A stretch of 64,000 nt of DNA from Paraburkholderia translucens (GCF_020881035.1 NZ_JAJITC010000002.1:310001-374000), one strand, 5' to 3'. Numbered from the stretch's first letter, positions 9,711 through 18,870 are shown. Notes: generated from the sequence alone by a model not told the origin. Numbers and translations are program-made.

Positions 9711-9788
9711 CTTGCGCTGCGTGTGAAACGCTGTCGCTGTATTCATTTCCCTGGTCCACACTTCATTCAACGTTCTGCCCTTCTTCGC

Positions 9789-10937
9789 ATGAAGCCCTCT
9801 CTCAAGTCGACGCCCGCGCTGCGCGTTACACTGGTCTGCAACACGGCCTGGGCAATCTATACGTATCGGCAAGGGTTGATCCGCATGCTGATCGGCCGCG
9901 GCGTCGACGTGACGGTGCTCGCGCCGCGCGATCGCACGTTCGAGCTGCTCGCCGCAATGGGATGCCGCTGCATCGAGCTGCCGGTGGCGTCGAAGGGCAC
10001 GAGTCCGGGCGAGGATCTGCGCACGCTCGTCGCGCTCTACCGGCAATACAGGGCGATTCGTCCGCACGTCGTGTTTCACTACACGATCAAGCCGAACATC
10101 TACGGCTCGATCGCGGCGAAGCTGGCCGGTGTGCAGTCGGTTGCGGTGACGACGGGACTCGGCTACGTGTTCATCCAGCACAGCCGCGCCGCGCAGATCG
10201 CCAAAAGACTGTATCGTTTCGCGTTCCGCTTTCCGCGCGAAGTGTGGTTCCTGAATCGCGACGATCAGGCCGCGTTCATCGACGGCAAGCTGCTCGCGCA
10301 TCCCGAGCGCGCGCGGCTGTTGCACGGTGAGGGCGTCGATCTGGAGCAGTTCGCGTTCACGCCGCTCCACGAGCGCGCGGAGTTTCGTTTCGTGCTGATC
10401 GGGCGGCTGCTGTGGGACAAAGGCGTCGGCGAATACGTCGAAGCCGCGCGGCAGGTGCGCGCGCGCTACCGCCACGCGCGCTTCCAGCTGCTCGGGCCGG
10501 TCGGCGTCGACAATCCGAGCGCAATCACGCGCGACGAAGTCGCCGCGTGGGAACAGGAAGGCGTGATCGAGTATCTGGGCGAAGCGCACGACGTGCGGCC
10601 GTTCATCGCCGATGCCGATTGCGTGGTGCTGCCGTCGTATCGCGAAGGCGTGCCGCGCACGCTGATGGAAGCATCGGCGATGGGCCGGCCAATCGTCGCG
10701 ACCGACGTGCCCGGCTGCCGCGAAGTGGTAGCCGATGGAGTCAACGGTTTGTTGTGTGAAGCGCGCAATGCGGCGAGCCTCGCCGCGAGCCTCGCGCGCA
10801 TGCTCGACATGAGCATCGCCGAGCGGCGCGCAATGGCGGAACGCGGCCGACAGAAAGTCGCGACCGAATTCGACGAACGCATGGTCGTCGAAACGTATAA
10901 AGACCTGGTGCAAAAAATCACGGGCGTTTTACTTTAA
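9789..10937 (+). CDS. Family 4 glycosyltransferase
   Basis: A 382-residue GT-B enzyme related to the PglA/CapM-type group of the GT4 family. The N-terminal half contains KPNIYGSIAAKLAGV and TTGLGYVFI, typical of that group. The C-terminal half has GRLLWDKGVGEYVEAA and the retaining-GT motif SYREGVPRTLMEA (EX7E-like). The ATG at 9789 is preferred over upstream in-frame codons because family members start just before the LRVTLVCNTAW strand. It lies between the GT2 gene and galE in one operon. Confidence 0.87.
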   Translation: MKPSLKSTPALRVTLVCNTAWAIYTYRQGLIRMLIGRGVDVTVLAPRDRTFELLAAMGCRCIELPVASKGTSPGEDLRTLVALYRQYRAIRPHVVFHYTIKPNIYGSIAAKLAGVQSVAVTTGLGYVFIQHSRAAQIAKRLYRFAFRFPREVWFLNRDDQAAFIDGKLLAHPERARLLHGEGVDLEQFAFTPLHERAEFRFVLIGRLLWDKGVGEYVEAARQVRARYRHARFQLLGPVGVDNPSAITRDEVAAWEQEGVIEYLGEAHDVRPFIADADCVVLPSYREGVPRTLMEASAMGRPIVATDVPGCREVVADGVNGLLCEARNAASLAASLARMLDMSIAERRAMAERGRQKVATEFDERMVVETYKDLVQKITGVLL

Positions 10938-10949
10938 CGGAGTAACAGC

Positions 10950-11972
10950 ATGACCACGAAGGGTACGATTCTGGTTACGGGCGGCGCGGGTTTCATCGGC
11001 TCGCACACCTGCGTCGAACTGCTGAACGGCGGCTACGACGTCGTGGTGATCGACAACCTCGTGAACAGCAAGCGCGAATCGCTGCGGCGCGTCGAGAAAA
11101 TCACCGGCCGTGCGCTCACCTTCTACGACGACGACGCGCGCGACGCAGCGGCATTGCAGCGGATTTTCGACGCGCATCCGATCAGCGGTGCGATCCACTT
11201 CGCGGCGCTCAAGGCGGTGGGCGAATCGGTCGCGAAGCCGATCGAGTACTACGCGAACAACGTCGGCAGCCTGCTGGCGCTGCTCGGCGTGATGCGCGAT
11301 CGCAACGTCAGGCAGTTCGTGTTCAGCTCATCGGCCACGGTGTACGGCGTGCCGAAAAGCTCGCCGATCGACGAATCGTTCCCGCTCTCGGCGACCAATC
11401 CGTATGGCCAGTCGAAGCTGATCGCCGAGCAGGTCCTGCGCGATCTCGAAGTGTCGGACCCGTCATGGCGCATCGCGACGCTGCGCTACTTCAATCCGGT
11501 CGGCGCGCATGAAAGCGGTCTGATCGGCGAAGATCCGGCGGGCATTCCGAACAACCTGATGCCGTACGTCGCGCAGGTCGCGGTCGGCAAGCTCGCCAAA
11601 CTGCGCGTGTTCGGCGGCGACTACGAGACGCCCGACGGCACCGGCGTGCGCGACTACATCCACGTGGTCGATCTCGCGCGCGGGCATCTCGCCGCGCTCG
11701 ATGCGCTCGTCAAGCGCGATGCGAGCTTCGTCGTCAATCTCGGTACGGGTCAAGGCTATAGCGTGCTCGACGTGGTGCGCTCGTTCGAGCAGGCATCGGG
11801 CAGGCCGGTACCGTATGAGATCGTCGAGCGGCGCCCTGGCGACGTCGCACAGTGTTTCGCGGATCCGGGCGCGGCCGAGAAAATCATCGGCTGGCGCGCG
11901 CAGTTCGGCATCGAGCGGATGTGCGCGGACCATTGGCGCTGGCAGTCGATGAATCCGCAGGGGTTTGCGTAA
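10950..11972 (+). CDS. galE: UDP-glucose 4-epimerase
   Basis: A 340-residue extended SDR that interconverts UDP-glucose and UDP-galactose. The NAD-binding motif GGAGFIGSHT is at residues 10-19; the catalytic Ser is in FSSSATVYG and the YxxxK motif is YGQSK. The PVGAHESGLIGEDP and YIHVVDLARGH segments are typical GalE. A GGAG ribosome site lies just upstream of the ATG. It closes the plus-strand operon starting at 7621, which suggests galactose in that glycan. Confidence 0.95.
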   Translation: MTTKGTILVTGGAGFIGSHTCVELLNGGYDVVVIDNLVNSKRESLRRVEKITGRALTFYDDDARDAAALQRIFDAHPISGAIHFAALKAVGESVAKPIEYYANNVGSLLALLGVMRDRNVRQFVFSSSATVYGVPKSSPIDESFPLSATNPYGQSKLIAEQVLRDLEVSDPSWRIATLRYFNPVGAHESGLIGEDPAGIPNNLMPYVAQVAVGKLAKLRVFGGDYETPDGTGVRDYIHVVDLARGHLAALDALVKRDASFVVNLGTGQGYSVLDVVRSFEQASGRPVPYEIVERRPGDVAQCFADPGAAEKIIGWRAQFGIERMCADHWRWQSMNPQGFA

Positions 11973-11994
11973 GCTAGCAGCGAAGCTGCAGGCG

Positions 11995-12023
11995 GCCCGA
12001 CGCACCGGTAAGTTGCGTCGGGC
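11995..12023. terminator. Hairpin between convergent galE and GT-C-like gene
   Basis: A 10-bp perfect inverted repeat (GCCCGACGCA and complement, 9-base loop) lies in the 90-bp gap between convergent genes. It lacks a T-run on either side, so termination is inferred from position and stem strength only. Confidence 0.45.
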
Positions 12024-12062
12024 TGGCCATCCGCGGCCCGACCTTAACCGTTGCCGGTAGCA

Positions 12063-13604
12063 TTACTTCACGGATTCGCGCGGATAAAAATACAGGCCGG
12101 CAACTTTCACCGCGCCGGTCATGCCATCCTTCGGCACCGCCGAGACGAGAAATCGCGTGTGGGCGCTCTGGACCACGTCCGGAGCGCAACGCGCCGATCG
12201 AGCGAACACGAGCTGCCAGTTCTGCGCGATGCAGAACGGCAGGCTACCCCGGCGCTTCGCATAGGCCTCCACGCCGACCAGCGTAGACCAAAGCTGCTCC
12301 CAATTCGCGGAGCCATCGAGATCGAGCACGGCGGGAACGCCACTCGCTTCCAGCTTGCCGATCGCAACGTAAGCAGCGGGAATGTCCGGATCGTTGTATT
12401 GGGAAATGTTCTCAGGAGGTTGATGAATCCTGATCGCAGTGAAAGCACCCGCGGCCACGCAGACGATGACTGCGACGGGCATGGTCGCGACCACCACGTT
12501 GTCGAGCAAGCGCTTCACCAGCAGCGTCAGTGCAAGAGCCGGCACGGCGTAGTAGAAGATGCCGACGTAGGTCAACGACAGGTTGTCGACTCCGAAAATG
12601 GAATAAAAGAGGAACGCGAGCGTCGCACTCGCCAGCGCCAATGCCAAGGCCCGCTCCGGCGCGACACGGCCTTCACCGTCCCGCGCGGGATCGTTGGTCA
12701 CGAGAATCGCGCAAGCGGCGGCGCCGAAGAGAATCCCAAAGATTCCATTACTCCAGAAAAGACCGACAAAGCGCACGGCATCCACTGGACGGTTCGGCTT
12801 ATGGGCGTGCCCAAAGGCAGCATAGTCCGCAAGCGGTCCGGGAAAATGAACGGCCGTCTGAATGACGAGTGGGAGCAGAAACAGCGCCACGATCGCCAAC
12901 GCGACAGCGATCGTGCGAACATTCGCCGCGAGATAGTCGCGACCTAACAGCCAGGTGCCTCTGACGTTCGACCTCGCGCGGGCCGCCGTATTGGCGACGA
13001 GCGCGCACACCAGCATGATCGCCGTCATGCCGAGAAAGGACGCATGACCATTCAGCAGAAACCCAAGACTGACGGCAAGCAGCAGGAGTCCGTCGCTACG
13101 CCCCATGATCAATGCGGCGATCGACACCGTGAACGCGGCGAAAGCGAAGTAATAAAGATGCGGAAACCACGGACCCGCAAACGCCTGGTAGTTGATGTAC
13201 GCGGTCACGCCGACAAATAGCGCCGTCGTCGTCACGGCACCCGCGAGCGAGCCAAGCATCCTGCGCAACAGCGCCCCGATCGCCACGATCCAGAAAGCGG
13301 ATAGCAGCGCGACCGCATAGATCTGGCCGGAAAACGGCGATGCGACCCAGTGCGTCAGATCGAAAAACGCAACCTCTCCCGCGGCGAGCACGTAGAGAAA
13401 CGCGGGGCCAGGATGATTGAAGCCGACACGCGAATAATGGCCGACGAGCAGCTTCAGATGCTTGGCATCGGCTATCAGCACGGAGTTCGCCGCAAAATCT
13501 CCGAGTTCATGGAGCGGCACAGACGAAAAAGTCTGTCCAAACAAGATGATGAACAACGCGACGCAAATCGTCGCGATCAGGCAAGCCGCCGACTCTTTGA
13601 GCAT
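12063..13604 (-). CDS. Polytopic membrane protein, GT-C-like (function unproven)
   Basis: A 513-residue inner-membrane protein with about 10-12 hydrophobic segments and a soluble C-terminal part of roughly 110 residues. The first external loop contains LHELGDFAANSVLIADAK and then HYSRVGFNHPGPAFLYVL. This layout (acidic residue in loop 1, conserved HPGP, C-terminal periplasmic domain) resembles polyprenyl-phosphate-dependent GT-C/GT39-like sugar transferases. The ATG at 13604 is preferred because it opens directly into the first membrane segment; an upstream start at 13637 is possible. It lies 126 bp downstream of the chemoreceptor gene. It could instead be an uncharacterised glycan transporter or ligase. 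Confidence 0.55.
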   Translation of the reverse strand: MLKESAACLIATICVALFIILFGQTFSSVPLHELGDFAANSVLIADAKHLKLLVGHYSRVGFNHPGPAFLYVLAAGEVAFFDLTHWVASPFSGQIYAVALLSAFWIVAIGALLRRMLGSLAGAVTTTALFVGVTAYINYQAFAGPWFPHLYYFAFAAFTVSIAALIMGRSDGLLLLAVSLGFLLNGHASFLGMTAIMLVCALVANTAARARSNVRGTWLLGRDYLAANVRTIAVALAIVALFLLPLVIQTAVHFPGPLADYAAFGHAHKPNRPVDAVRFVGLFWSNGIFGILFGAAACAILVTNDPARDGEGRVAPERALALALASATLAFLFYSIFGVDNLSLTYVGIFYYAVPALALTLLVKRLLDNVVVATMPVAVIVCVAAGAFTAIRIHQPPENISQYNDPDIPAAYVAIGKLEASGVPAVLDLDGSANWEQLWSTLVGVEAYAKRRGSLPFCIAQNWQLVFARSARCAPDVVQSAHTRFLVSAVPKDGMTGAVKVAGLYFYPRESVK

Positions 13605-13730
13605 GAAGTACCTGTTTTCGTTTCCCGTCCAACGCATTGCCGCGATTGGACACCTGCCGCAGTCCGGAAAACAGGATTCTAAGTGAGCCGCCGGCGCGAC
13701 AAGCACCCGCTCCGGCACATTTTTCGGCGC

Positions 13731-15299
13731 TTAGGCGAACGCTGGCGACGTCCCCCCGAGACGAAACACCGAAATGGCATCCTTGAGGATGATGGCCTGC
13801 TCCTCCAGCGACTTCGCGGCGGCCGCCGCCTGCTCGACAAGCGCCGCATTGTGCTGCGTGACTTCGTCGATCTGCGACACCGCCTTGTTGACCTGCTCGA
13901 TGCCGTCGCTCTGCTCGAGCGCCGACGCCTCGATCTCGCTCATCACGCCGGTCACGCGCTCGACCGCTTTCATCGCTTCCTGAATCGTCTTCTGCGCATC
14001 CGACACCAGCGACGCGCCCTCCTCGACCTTGGCGGCCGATTCGCCGATCAGCTCCTTGATCTCCTTGGCCGCCGCGCCCGAACGCTGCGCGAGGCTGCGC
14101 ACCTCCGAGGCGACCACCGCGAAGCCGCGCCCCTGCTCGCCCGCGCGCGCCGCCTCGACGGCCGCGTTCAGCGCGAGGATGTTGGTCTGGAACGCGATCC
14201 CTTCGATCATGCCGATGATCTCCGTCACCTTGCGTGACGATTCGCTGATGCCGTCCATCGTCTCCGTCACGCGCGACACCACTTTGCCGCCGCGTGTGAC
14301 CGTGTCGAGCGCGCCGTGCGCGAGGCGATTTGCCTGCTTCGCGTTGTCGGCGTTCTGCTTCACGGTCGCCGAGAGCTGCTCCATGCTCGCCGCGGTCTGT
14401 TGCAGCGCGGCCGCCTGCTGCTCGGTGCGCGCCGACAGATCGGCATTGCCCGACGCGATTTCGTTCGCGCCTTGAGTAATCGCGGTCGTGCTGCCGCGCA
14501 CCTTGGCGACCGTTTCGACGAGGCCGTCGCGCATCCGCGTCAGCGCGCCGAGTAACTGGCCCATCTCGTTGCGTGACTTCACCTTGATCGCGCCGCTCAG
14601 GTCGCCGGCGGCGATGCGCTCGAAGTGCTTGACCGTCGCGTTGACCGGCTTGATCAGCGCCGACGACAACGCGATGCGCGCGCCCACGGCGATCACGAGC
14701 GCGATCACCGCGATCGCACCGAACAGCACCGTCGCAAGCTGGAAGCGTTGCGCGCCGGTCGCCGCCTGCTGATGCTGATTGTCCATCTGCGCTTTCTCGA
14801 GCGCGTCGATCGCTTTCGAGTAGGACGCGTAGAGACTGTTCGCGGTGTCGCCCTGGATATTGCGGAACGTGTTGAAGTCGTAATCGGTCAACGCCTTGAA
14901 TTCCGGCTCGATCGCCTTGTCGACGAGTGCTGTGCGCGCGTCCCCGACGCTCTGCGCGAGCTTGCGCTCCGCGTCGCTCTCGAACGGGCCGGCCATGTAG
15001 TTGCGGAAGTCGTTGTTCGAATCGACCAGCACCTTGTGCGCGGCCGGCAGCAGATCGTCGGTCTGCTTGCCGATGCTGAACAGCGTCTGATAGGTGCCCA
15101 ATGCGAGCTGCACCTGCAGAAGTTTCTCGGAACTCGCCTTCAGATGCGACAGCGCTGCGGCACTGCGCTGCGCGTCGTCGAGGCTGCCGTTGGCGAGCTT
15201 CAGCGCGCCGTAGCCGACAGCGATCACCGTCAGAAGGAAAGCGACAAATACGCTAATCACGAGCGTCAGCCCGCCACGAATTGTGATGTTATTTAGCAT
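13731..15299 (-). CDS. Methyl-accepting chemotaxis protein
   Basis: A 522-residue transmembrane chemoreceptor. TM1 is at about residues 10-32, a periplasmic four-helix (Tar-type) ligand domain at about 35-190, TM2 at about 190-213, a HAMP domain after that, and the signalling hairpin tip [20 protein letters not shown]. The tip binds CheA and CheW at the pole. There is no C-terminal NWETF-type pentapeptide for CheR docking. The ligand is unknown. It is an outsider in a glycan locus and is transcribed toward the GT-C-like gene. Confidence 0.95.
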   Translation of the reverse strand: MLNNITIRGGLTLVISVFVAFLLTVIAVGYGALKLANGSLDDAQRSAAALSHLKASSEKLLQVQLALGTYQTLFSIGKQTDDLLPAAHKVLVDSNNDFRNYMAGPFESDAERKLAQSVGDARTALVDKAIEPEFKALTDYDFNTFRNIQGDTANSLYASYSKAIDALEKAQMDNQHQQAATGAQRFQLATVLFGAIAVIALVIAVGARIALSSALIKPVNATVKHFERIAAGDLSGAIKVKSRNEMGQLLGALTRMRDGLVETVAKVRGSTTAITQGANEIASGNADLSARTEQQAAALQQTAASMEQLSATVKQNADNAKQANRLAHGALDTVTRGGKVVSRVTETMDGISESSRKVTEIIGMIEGIAFQTNILALNAAVEAARAGEQGRGFAVVASEVRSLAQRSGAAAKEIKELIGESAAKVEEGASLVSDAQKTIQEAMKAVERVTGVMSEIEASALEQSDGIEQVNKAVSQIDEVTQHNAALVEQAAAAAKSLEEQAIILKDAISVFRLGGTSPAFA

Positions 15300-15548
15300 T
15301 GGGTCTCCGGAACCTCTTTGTTACGCGCGACTTACACTTCGTCGCATCCATGTTTACGGCCGCGACACGCGCGCGCCGCATAGGGGGAATCCATGAGAAG
15401 CGAGCGTCCGTGGGCCTCTGCGGGCGGTTTTGGTCTCGTTATCTGGGATTTTCGCCCTTGCGCATGAAAGCGGGGGTCCTCCGGCGCGCGCCGGACGCCG
15501 CGCGTTTCGTGTTTGTATAATTCCGCGTCTTCGTTCAGGCCCACTTTC

Positions 15549-16649
15549 ATGCTCAGTTTTGCGCTCGGCTTTCTCGTTTCCCTGCTGATCACGCTGTTGA
15601 TCGTGCGCTATGCGCATCTGCATGAAAAATTCTCGACGGATACGGATCTGGCCGGCGTGCAGAAATTCCACGTGCGTCCGGTGCCGCGCATCGGCGGGAC
15701 CGGGATTCTGGTCGGGCTGATCGTCTCCGCGGTGCAATTGCATCGCGCGTATCCGGCTGTGTCGGGCGGCATTCTCGGGCTCATTGCGTGCGGCATGCCG
15801 GCGTTCGGCTCGGGGCTCGCCGAAGATCTCACCAAGAGAGTGTCGCCGCTCGTGCGCCTCGTGTGCACGATGGCGGCCGCCGCGCTCGCGTGGTTTTTTC
15901 TCGACATCGCGGTCACGCGCATCAGCGTGCCGCCGCTGGACTTTCTGCTGTCATACGCGCCCGTCTCGTTCGTGGTCACGGTGCTCGCGGTCGCGGCGCT
16001 CGCCAACGCGATCAATATCATCGACGGGTTCAACGGCCTCGCGTCGATGGTCGCGTTCATGATGTTCGCGTCGCTCGCGTATGTCGCATTCCAGGTGCAC
16101 GATCCGGTCGTGCTGTCCGCGTCGTTCATGATGATGGGCGCGGTACTCGGCTTCTTCATCTGGAACTTCCCGGCCGGGCTGATTTTTCTCGGCGACGGCG
16201 GCGCGTACTTCATCGGCTTCATGCTCGCCGAGCTGTCGATCCTGCTCGTGATGCGCAATCGCGACGTGTCCGCATGGTATCCGGTGCTGCTCTTCATGTA
16301 CCCGATCTTCGAGACCTGCTTCTCGATCTACCGCAAGAAGTTCATTCGCGGCATGTCGCCGGGCATTCCGGATGGCGTGCATCTGCACATGCTGGTCTAC
16401 AAGCGGCTGATGCGCTGGGCAGTAGGCGCGCGCACCGCGCGCGAGCTGACGCGCCGCAACTCGCTGACCTCACCGTACCTGTGGCTGCTGTGCCTGGTGG
16501 CGGTCGTGCCGGCGACGCTGTTCTGGCGGCACACGCTGCATCTGTTCTGCTTCGTTGTCGTGTTCGCGGCGACTTATGTGTGGCTTTACGTGAGCATCGT
16601 GCGGTTCAAGTCGCCGAGGTGGATGGTGGTGAAGAAGGGCAAGCGGTGA
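15549..16649 (+). CDS. WecA-type undecaprenyl-phosphate sugar-1-phosphate transferase
   Basis: A 366-residue member of the MraY/WecA family, which starts lipid-linked glycans by moving a HexNAc-1-phosphate from a UDP-sugar to undecaprenyl phosphate. Key segments are RPVPRIGG (loop 1), GLAEDLTKR (Asp-rich site), INIIDGFNGLAS and FLGDGGAYFIG. It has about 10-11 membrane helices. The ATG at 15549 leads straight into the first helix; upstream in-frame codons are less plausible. It is a single gene with a terminator right behind it. A second family member (22005-23027) is present, so this one may start a different glycan. Confidence 0.88.
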   Translation: MLSFALGFLVSLLITLLIVRYAHLHEKFSTDTDLAGVQKFHVRPVPRIGGTGILVGLIVSAVQLHRAYPAVSGGILGLIACGMPAFGSGLAEDLTKRVSPLVRLVCTMAAAALAWFFLDIAVTRISVPPLDFLLSYAPVSFVVTVLAVAALANAINIIDGFNGLASMVAFMMFASLAYVAFQVHDPVVLSASFMMMGAVLGFFIWNFPAGLIFLGDGGAYFIGFMLAELSILLVMRNRDVSAWYPVLLFMYPIFETCFSIYRKKFIRGMSPGIPDGVHLHMLVYKRLMRWAVGARTARELTRRNSLTSPYLWLLCLVAVVPATLFWRHTLHLFCFVVVFAATYVWLYVSIVRFKSPRWMVVKKGKR

Positions 16650-16660
16650 GCAGAGGCGGC

Positions 16661-16685
16661 AAAGGCGCCCGAGGGCGCCTTTTTG
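16661..16685 (+). terminator. Rho-independent terminator after the WecA-type gene
   Basis: A tight GC-rich hairpin (GGCGCCC and its complement) followed by TTTTTG, 12 bases after the stop at 16649. On the minus strand the T-run is short, so it would serve the array's last gene only weakly. Confidence 0.85.
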
Positions 16686-16767
16686 TGGGTCGAAACAGCC
16701 TTTGCCGCCTCGAAAGTGGCTCATATGTATCATGAGTATCGGCCGGGAATTCGTAATCCGTTCACCT

Positions 16768-17025
16768 CTACTTCGTGCGATACCACCGCCATAGCTTCAT
16801 GATCGCCACATACGCCAGCACCGCCGCGATCAGTTGAATCGTTACCCACACCACGAAATACAAATCTTCGGGATCGCGGACACCGAGCCAGCGCGAAGCA
16901 GCGAACCACGCGCGCGACTCGCTTTCTGTCCACTCATAGGGGTACGGACGGACATAAAGCAAGGAGAGATAGAACAGGCCGATAAACAGAGCGATCTTGA
17001 ACACCCCACGGGCAAGTGTTGCCAT
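16768..17025 (-). CDS. Small two-TM protein, probable effector immunity (copy A)
   Basis: An 85-residue protein with TM1 at about residues 9-25 and TM2 at about 54-78, joined by a loop of about 28 residues rich in acidic and aromatic residues. Basic residues at both ends predict a hairpin with both termini in the cytoplasm and the loop in the periplasm. The C-terminal AYVAIMKLWRWYRTK is shared with the other two copies. The ATG at 17025 has a GAGG ribosome site nine bases upstream and overlaps the broken effector copy A. Its intact frame next to a dead effector fits retained immunity. The immunity role is inferred. Confidence 0.6.
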   Translation of the reverse strand: MATLARGVFKIALFIGLFYLSLLYVRPYPYEWTESESRAWFAASRWLGVRDPEDLYFVVWVTIQLIAAVLAYVAIMKLWRWYRTK

Positions 17026-17523
17026 ATGTGATGACCTCAATTGTTCCGTAGGCGAGAAGGCCTGAACAGCGCGCGGGAATTTTGACGGTGTGCAGCAGCG
17101 CGTTTCGGATTGTCATAAAGTCGCTATGCCTCGGCAGCGTGGTGCAGCCAAGCGAAATCCCGCGTCCGCCCGCCGGATGCAAACGGAACTGCCCGCGTTT
17201 GACGCAGTTGATCCACGTCACATTATCAATCGTTCCATCATCACGATATAGCGCGAACCATTCACCGTGATTCGATGGGTGACCCATGGCTGCATTCCAC
17301 TCATCCTTTGCCCATGCAAACACCTGAGAAGGATGCCGCCCGTGGGGCGGTCGACGATCCAGTATTCACCGGGGGGAAGCGCCCCATCATTAGGCACCCT
17401 CGTGCAGCCGCCCCGATTGCGGTATTGATTGTTGCCTGAGTACGCGTTGAACGTGCCGATGCCATTAATGGTGAGCGGCGACAGCGGCGCGTTGTTCACG
17501 AGAAACTTGCCGGTGTAGGCCAT
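16934..17523 (-). pseudogene. Tlde1/DUF2778-type effector, copy A, frameshifted
   Basis: The N-terminal half (17523 down to about 17330) and the C-terminal half (about 17323 down to 16934) are in different frames. Between the shared Gly-Gly after RPTGG/RPAGG and the next Trp, copy A has 20 bases where copy B has 21, a one-base deletion near 17320-17332. The normal stop is also lost (TAA in copy B reads CAA here), so the frame would run about 21 residues into the immunity gene. The catalytic block HPAGGRGISLGC is still present after the shift. A sequencing error could explain the shift but not the lost stop. Confidence 0.75.
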
Positions 17524-17526
17524 ATG

Positions 17527-17571
17527 TCACGCATCCTGATTGCGCTGGTTGTACGTCATTGCGTCCTGCAT
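17527..17571 (-). CDS. 14-residue leader ORF, copy A
   Basis: ATG to TGA encodes MQDAMTYNQRNQDA. A strong GGAGGG site sits just upstream, and the stop is three bases before the effector ATG. The same peptide with few changes precedes all three effectors, in frame and without indels. Likely role: translational coupling or a leader; function is unproven. Confidence 0.5.
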   Translation of the reverse strand: MQDAMTYNQRNQDA

Positions 17572-17663
17572 AAGTTCCCTCCGTTGTTGAACTTTGACCG
17601 TAGGCGCGCGAGCCGCTGGCGCTATAGGTCGATTCCAGATTTGCCGCTTTTTTCGCCTGGACC

Positions 17664-17688
17664 AAAAAGCGCGCCCCGAGGACGCGCA
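17664..17688 (-). terminator. Terminator upstream of copy A leader
   Basis: An 8-bp GC stem with one G-U pair and a 3-base loop, followed on the minus strand by TTTTT. It lies just after a coding-like tail (17705-17779), so it would isolate copy A from upstream transcription. Confidence 0.6.
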
Positions 17689-17787
17689 CCTTTGCGGCGA
17701 CGGTTCAATGGCAGGTGTATGTGCCCGGCGCAGACTTCAGGAAACTCCGAAAAGCCGGGGCGTAGACGATGGGCGACTCTCCTGGGC

Positions 17788-17818
17788 AAAAAAATAGAAA
17801 AGCCCCGTCGCCGGGGCG
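17788..17818 (-). terminator. Terminator after immunity copy B
   Basis: Stem GCCCCG/CGGGGC with a 4-base loop, followed by a U-rich run on the minus strand. It begins a few bases after the immunity copy B stop at 17824. Confidence 0.75.
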
Positions 17819-17823
17819 TTCAT

Positions 17824-18081
17824 CTACTTCGTGCGATACCACCGCCATAGCTTCATGATCGCCACATACGCCAGCACCGCCGCGATCAGTTCGATAGTGA
17901 GCCACAGGCCGATATACAGGTTTTCGGGGTCACGGATGCCTAGCACCTCCGAAGCGTGTATCCATGCACGCATCTCGGACTCGGTCCACCCATCGTCGTA
18001 CGGTCGAACAAATCGAAATGACAGAAGGTATAGACCTATAAACACCAGGACTTTAAGCACCCTTCGGACAGGTATTGCCAT
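17824..18081 (-). CDS. Small two-TM protein, probable effector immunity (copy B)
   Basis: An 85-residue two-helix membrane protein. The N-terminal half (MAIPVRRVLKVLVFIG and the following loop with DDGWTESEMRAW) differs from copies A and C, while the C-terminal AYVAIMKLWRWYRTK is identical. The start at 18081 has a GAGG site nine bases upstream and overlaps the effector stop by 29 bp, so effector and partner are co-translated. A variable external loop on a constant anchor fits specific recognition of the cognate effector. The immunity role is inferred from gene pairing, not from a known family. Confidence 0.6.
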   Translation of the reverse strand: MAIPVRRVLKVLVFIGLYLLSFRFVRPYDDGWTESEMRAWIHASEVLGIRDPENLYIGLWLTIELIAAVLAYVAIMKLWRWYRTK

Positions 18082-18580
18082 ATGTGATGACCTCAATTGC
18101 TCCATAGGCGCGAAGCCCCGAATTGCCAGCAGGGATCGTCATGGTATGCAGCAGTGCGTGGCGGATCAGTAGAAAATCATCACGGCTAGGCAGGGTAATG
18201 CAGCCAAGCGAAACACCCCGACCACCTGCCGGATGCAACCTGAAGTTCCCACGCCGCACGCCGTTGATCCATGTGTAATCGTCGATTAGCCCATCATCAC
18301 GATACAGTGCAAACCATTCACTGTGATCGGTCGGGCGCGACGAGTAGTAATTGAACTCATCTTTTAACCACGTTTCTACCGCAGAGCGCACGCCGCCAGT
18401 AGGGCGCGGGACGATCCAGTACTTGCCAGCGGGGATCGGCCCGTTATTAGGAACCATTGTGCAGCCGCCCCGATTGCGGTATTGGCCGTTGCCAGAATAG
18501 GCGTCGAATGTGCCGATGCCATTAATGACGAGCGTTGACAGCGGCGCATTGTCCACGAGAAATTTGCCGAAGTAAGCCAT
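18053..18580 (-). CDS. Tlde1/DUF2778-type peptidoglycan L,D-transpeptidase effector (copy B)
   Basis: A 175-residue soluble protein without signal peptide. It carries the DUF2778 hallmark GPIPAGKYWI (residues 47-56) and an L,D-transpeptidase-like site FRLHPAGGRGVSLGC with His116, Ser124 and Cys127. Tlde1 proteins of Salmonella are type VI secretion effectors that act in the target periplasm, trimming or exchanging peptidoglycan stems. Lack of a signal peptide fits export by such a machine, but no T6SS gene is in the window. The start is three bases after a 14-codon leader ORF, and the 3' end overlaps the membrane partner gene. Confidence 0.75.
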   Translation of the reverse strand: MAYFGKFLVDNAPLSTLVINGIGTFDAYSGNGQYRNRGGCTMVPNNGPIPAGKYWIVPRPTGGVRSAVETWLKDEFNYYSSRPTDHSEWFALYRDDGLIDDYTWINGVRRGNFRLHPAGGRGVSLGCITLPSRDDFLLIRHALLHTMTIPAGNSGLRAYGAIEVITYGNTCPKGA

Positions 18581-18583
18581 GTT

Positions 18584-18628
18584 TCACGCCTCCTGACTGC
18601 GCTGGTTGTACGTCGTTGCGTCCGGCAT
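18584..18628 (-). CDS. 14-residue leader ORF, copy B
   Basis: Encodes MPDATTYNQRSQEA with GGAGGG five bases upstream of the ATG (18634-18639) and a stop three bases before effector B. Differences from copies A and C are base substitutions that keep the frame. Confidence 0.5.
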   Translation of the reverse strand: MPDATTYNQRSQEA

Positions 18629-18717
18629 GGATTCCCTCCGTTGTTGAACCTTGCGCGTAAGCGCGAGCCGCTGGCGCTATAGGTCGATTCCGGATTTGCC
18701 GCTTCTTTCGCATAAAC

Positions 18718-18742
18718 CAAAAAGCGCGCCCCGAGGACGCGC
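18718..18742 (-). terminator. Terminator upstream of copy B leader
   Basis: Same 8-bp GC hairpin as upstream of copy A, then TTTTTGG on the minus strand, just downstream of the coding-like tail at 18760-18834. Confidence 0.6.
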
Positions 18743-18841
18743 ACCTTTGCGGCGACGGTTCAATGCCAGGTGTATGTACCAGGTGCAGACTTCAGGAAAC
18801 TCCGAAAAGCCGGGGCGTAGACGATGGGCGACTCTCCTGGG

Positions 18842-18870
18842 CAAAAATAGAAAAGCCCCGTCGCCGGGGC
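18842..18870 (-). terminator. Terminator after immunity copy C
   Basis: Stem GCCCCG/CGGGGC with a 4-base loop, followed on the minus strand by TTTTCTATTTTTG, directly after the stop of immunity copy C at 18877. Confidence 0.75.

Noticed and set aside
17705..17905. ORF reading through the immunity 3' end into the intercassette tail (also at 18677-18958)
   Set aside because: Its N-terminal part is an alternative frame of the immunity gene and crosses a terminator; only the last ~24 codons look protein-like, as a relic.
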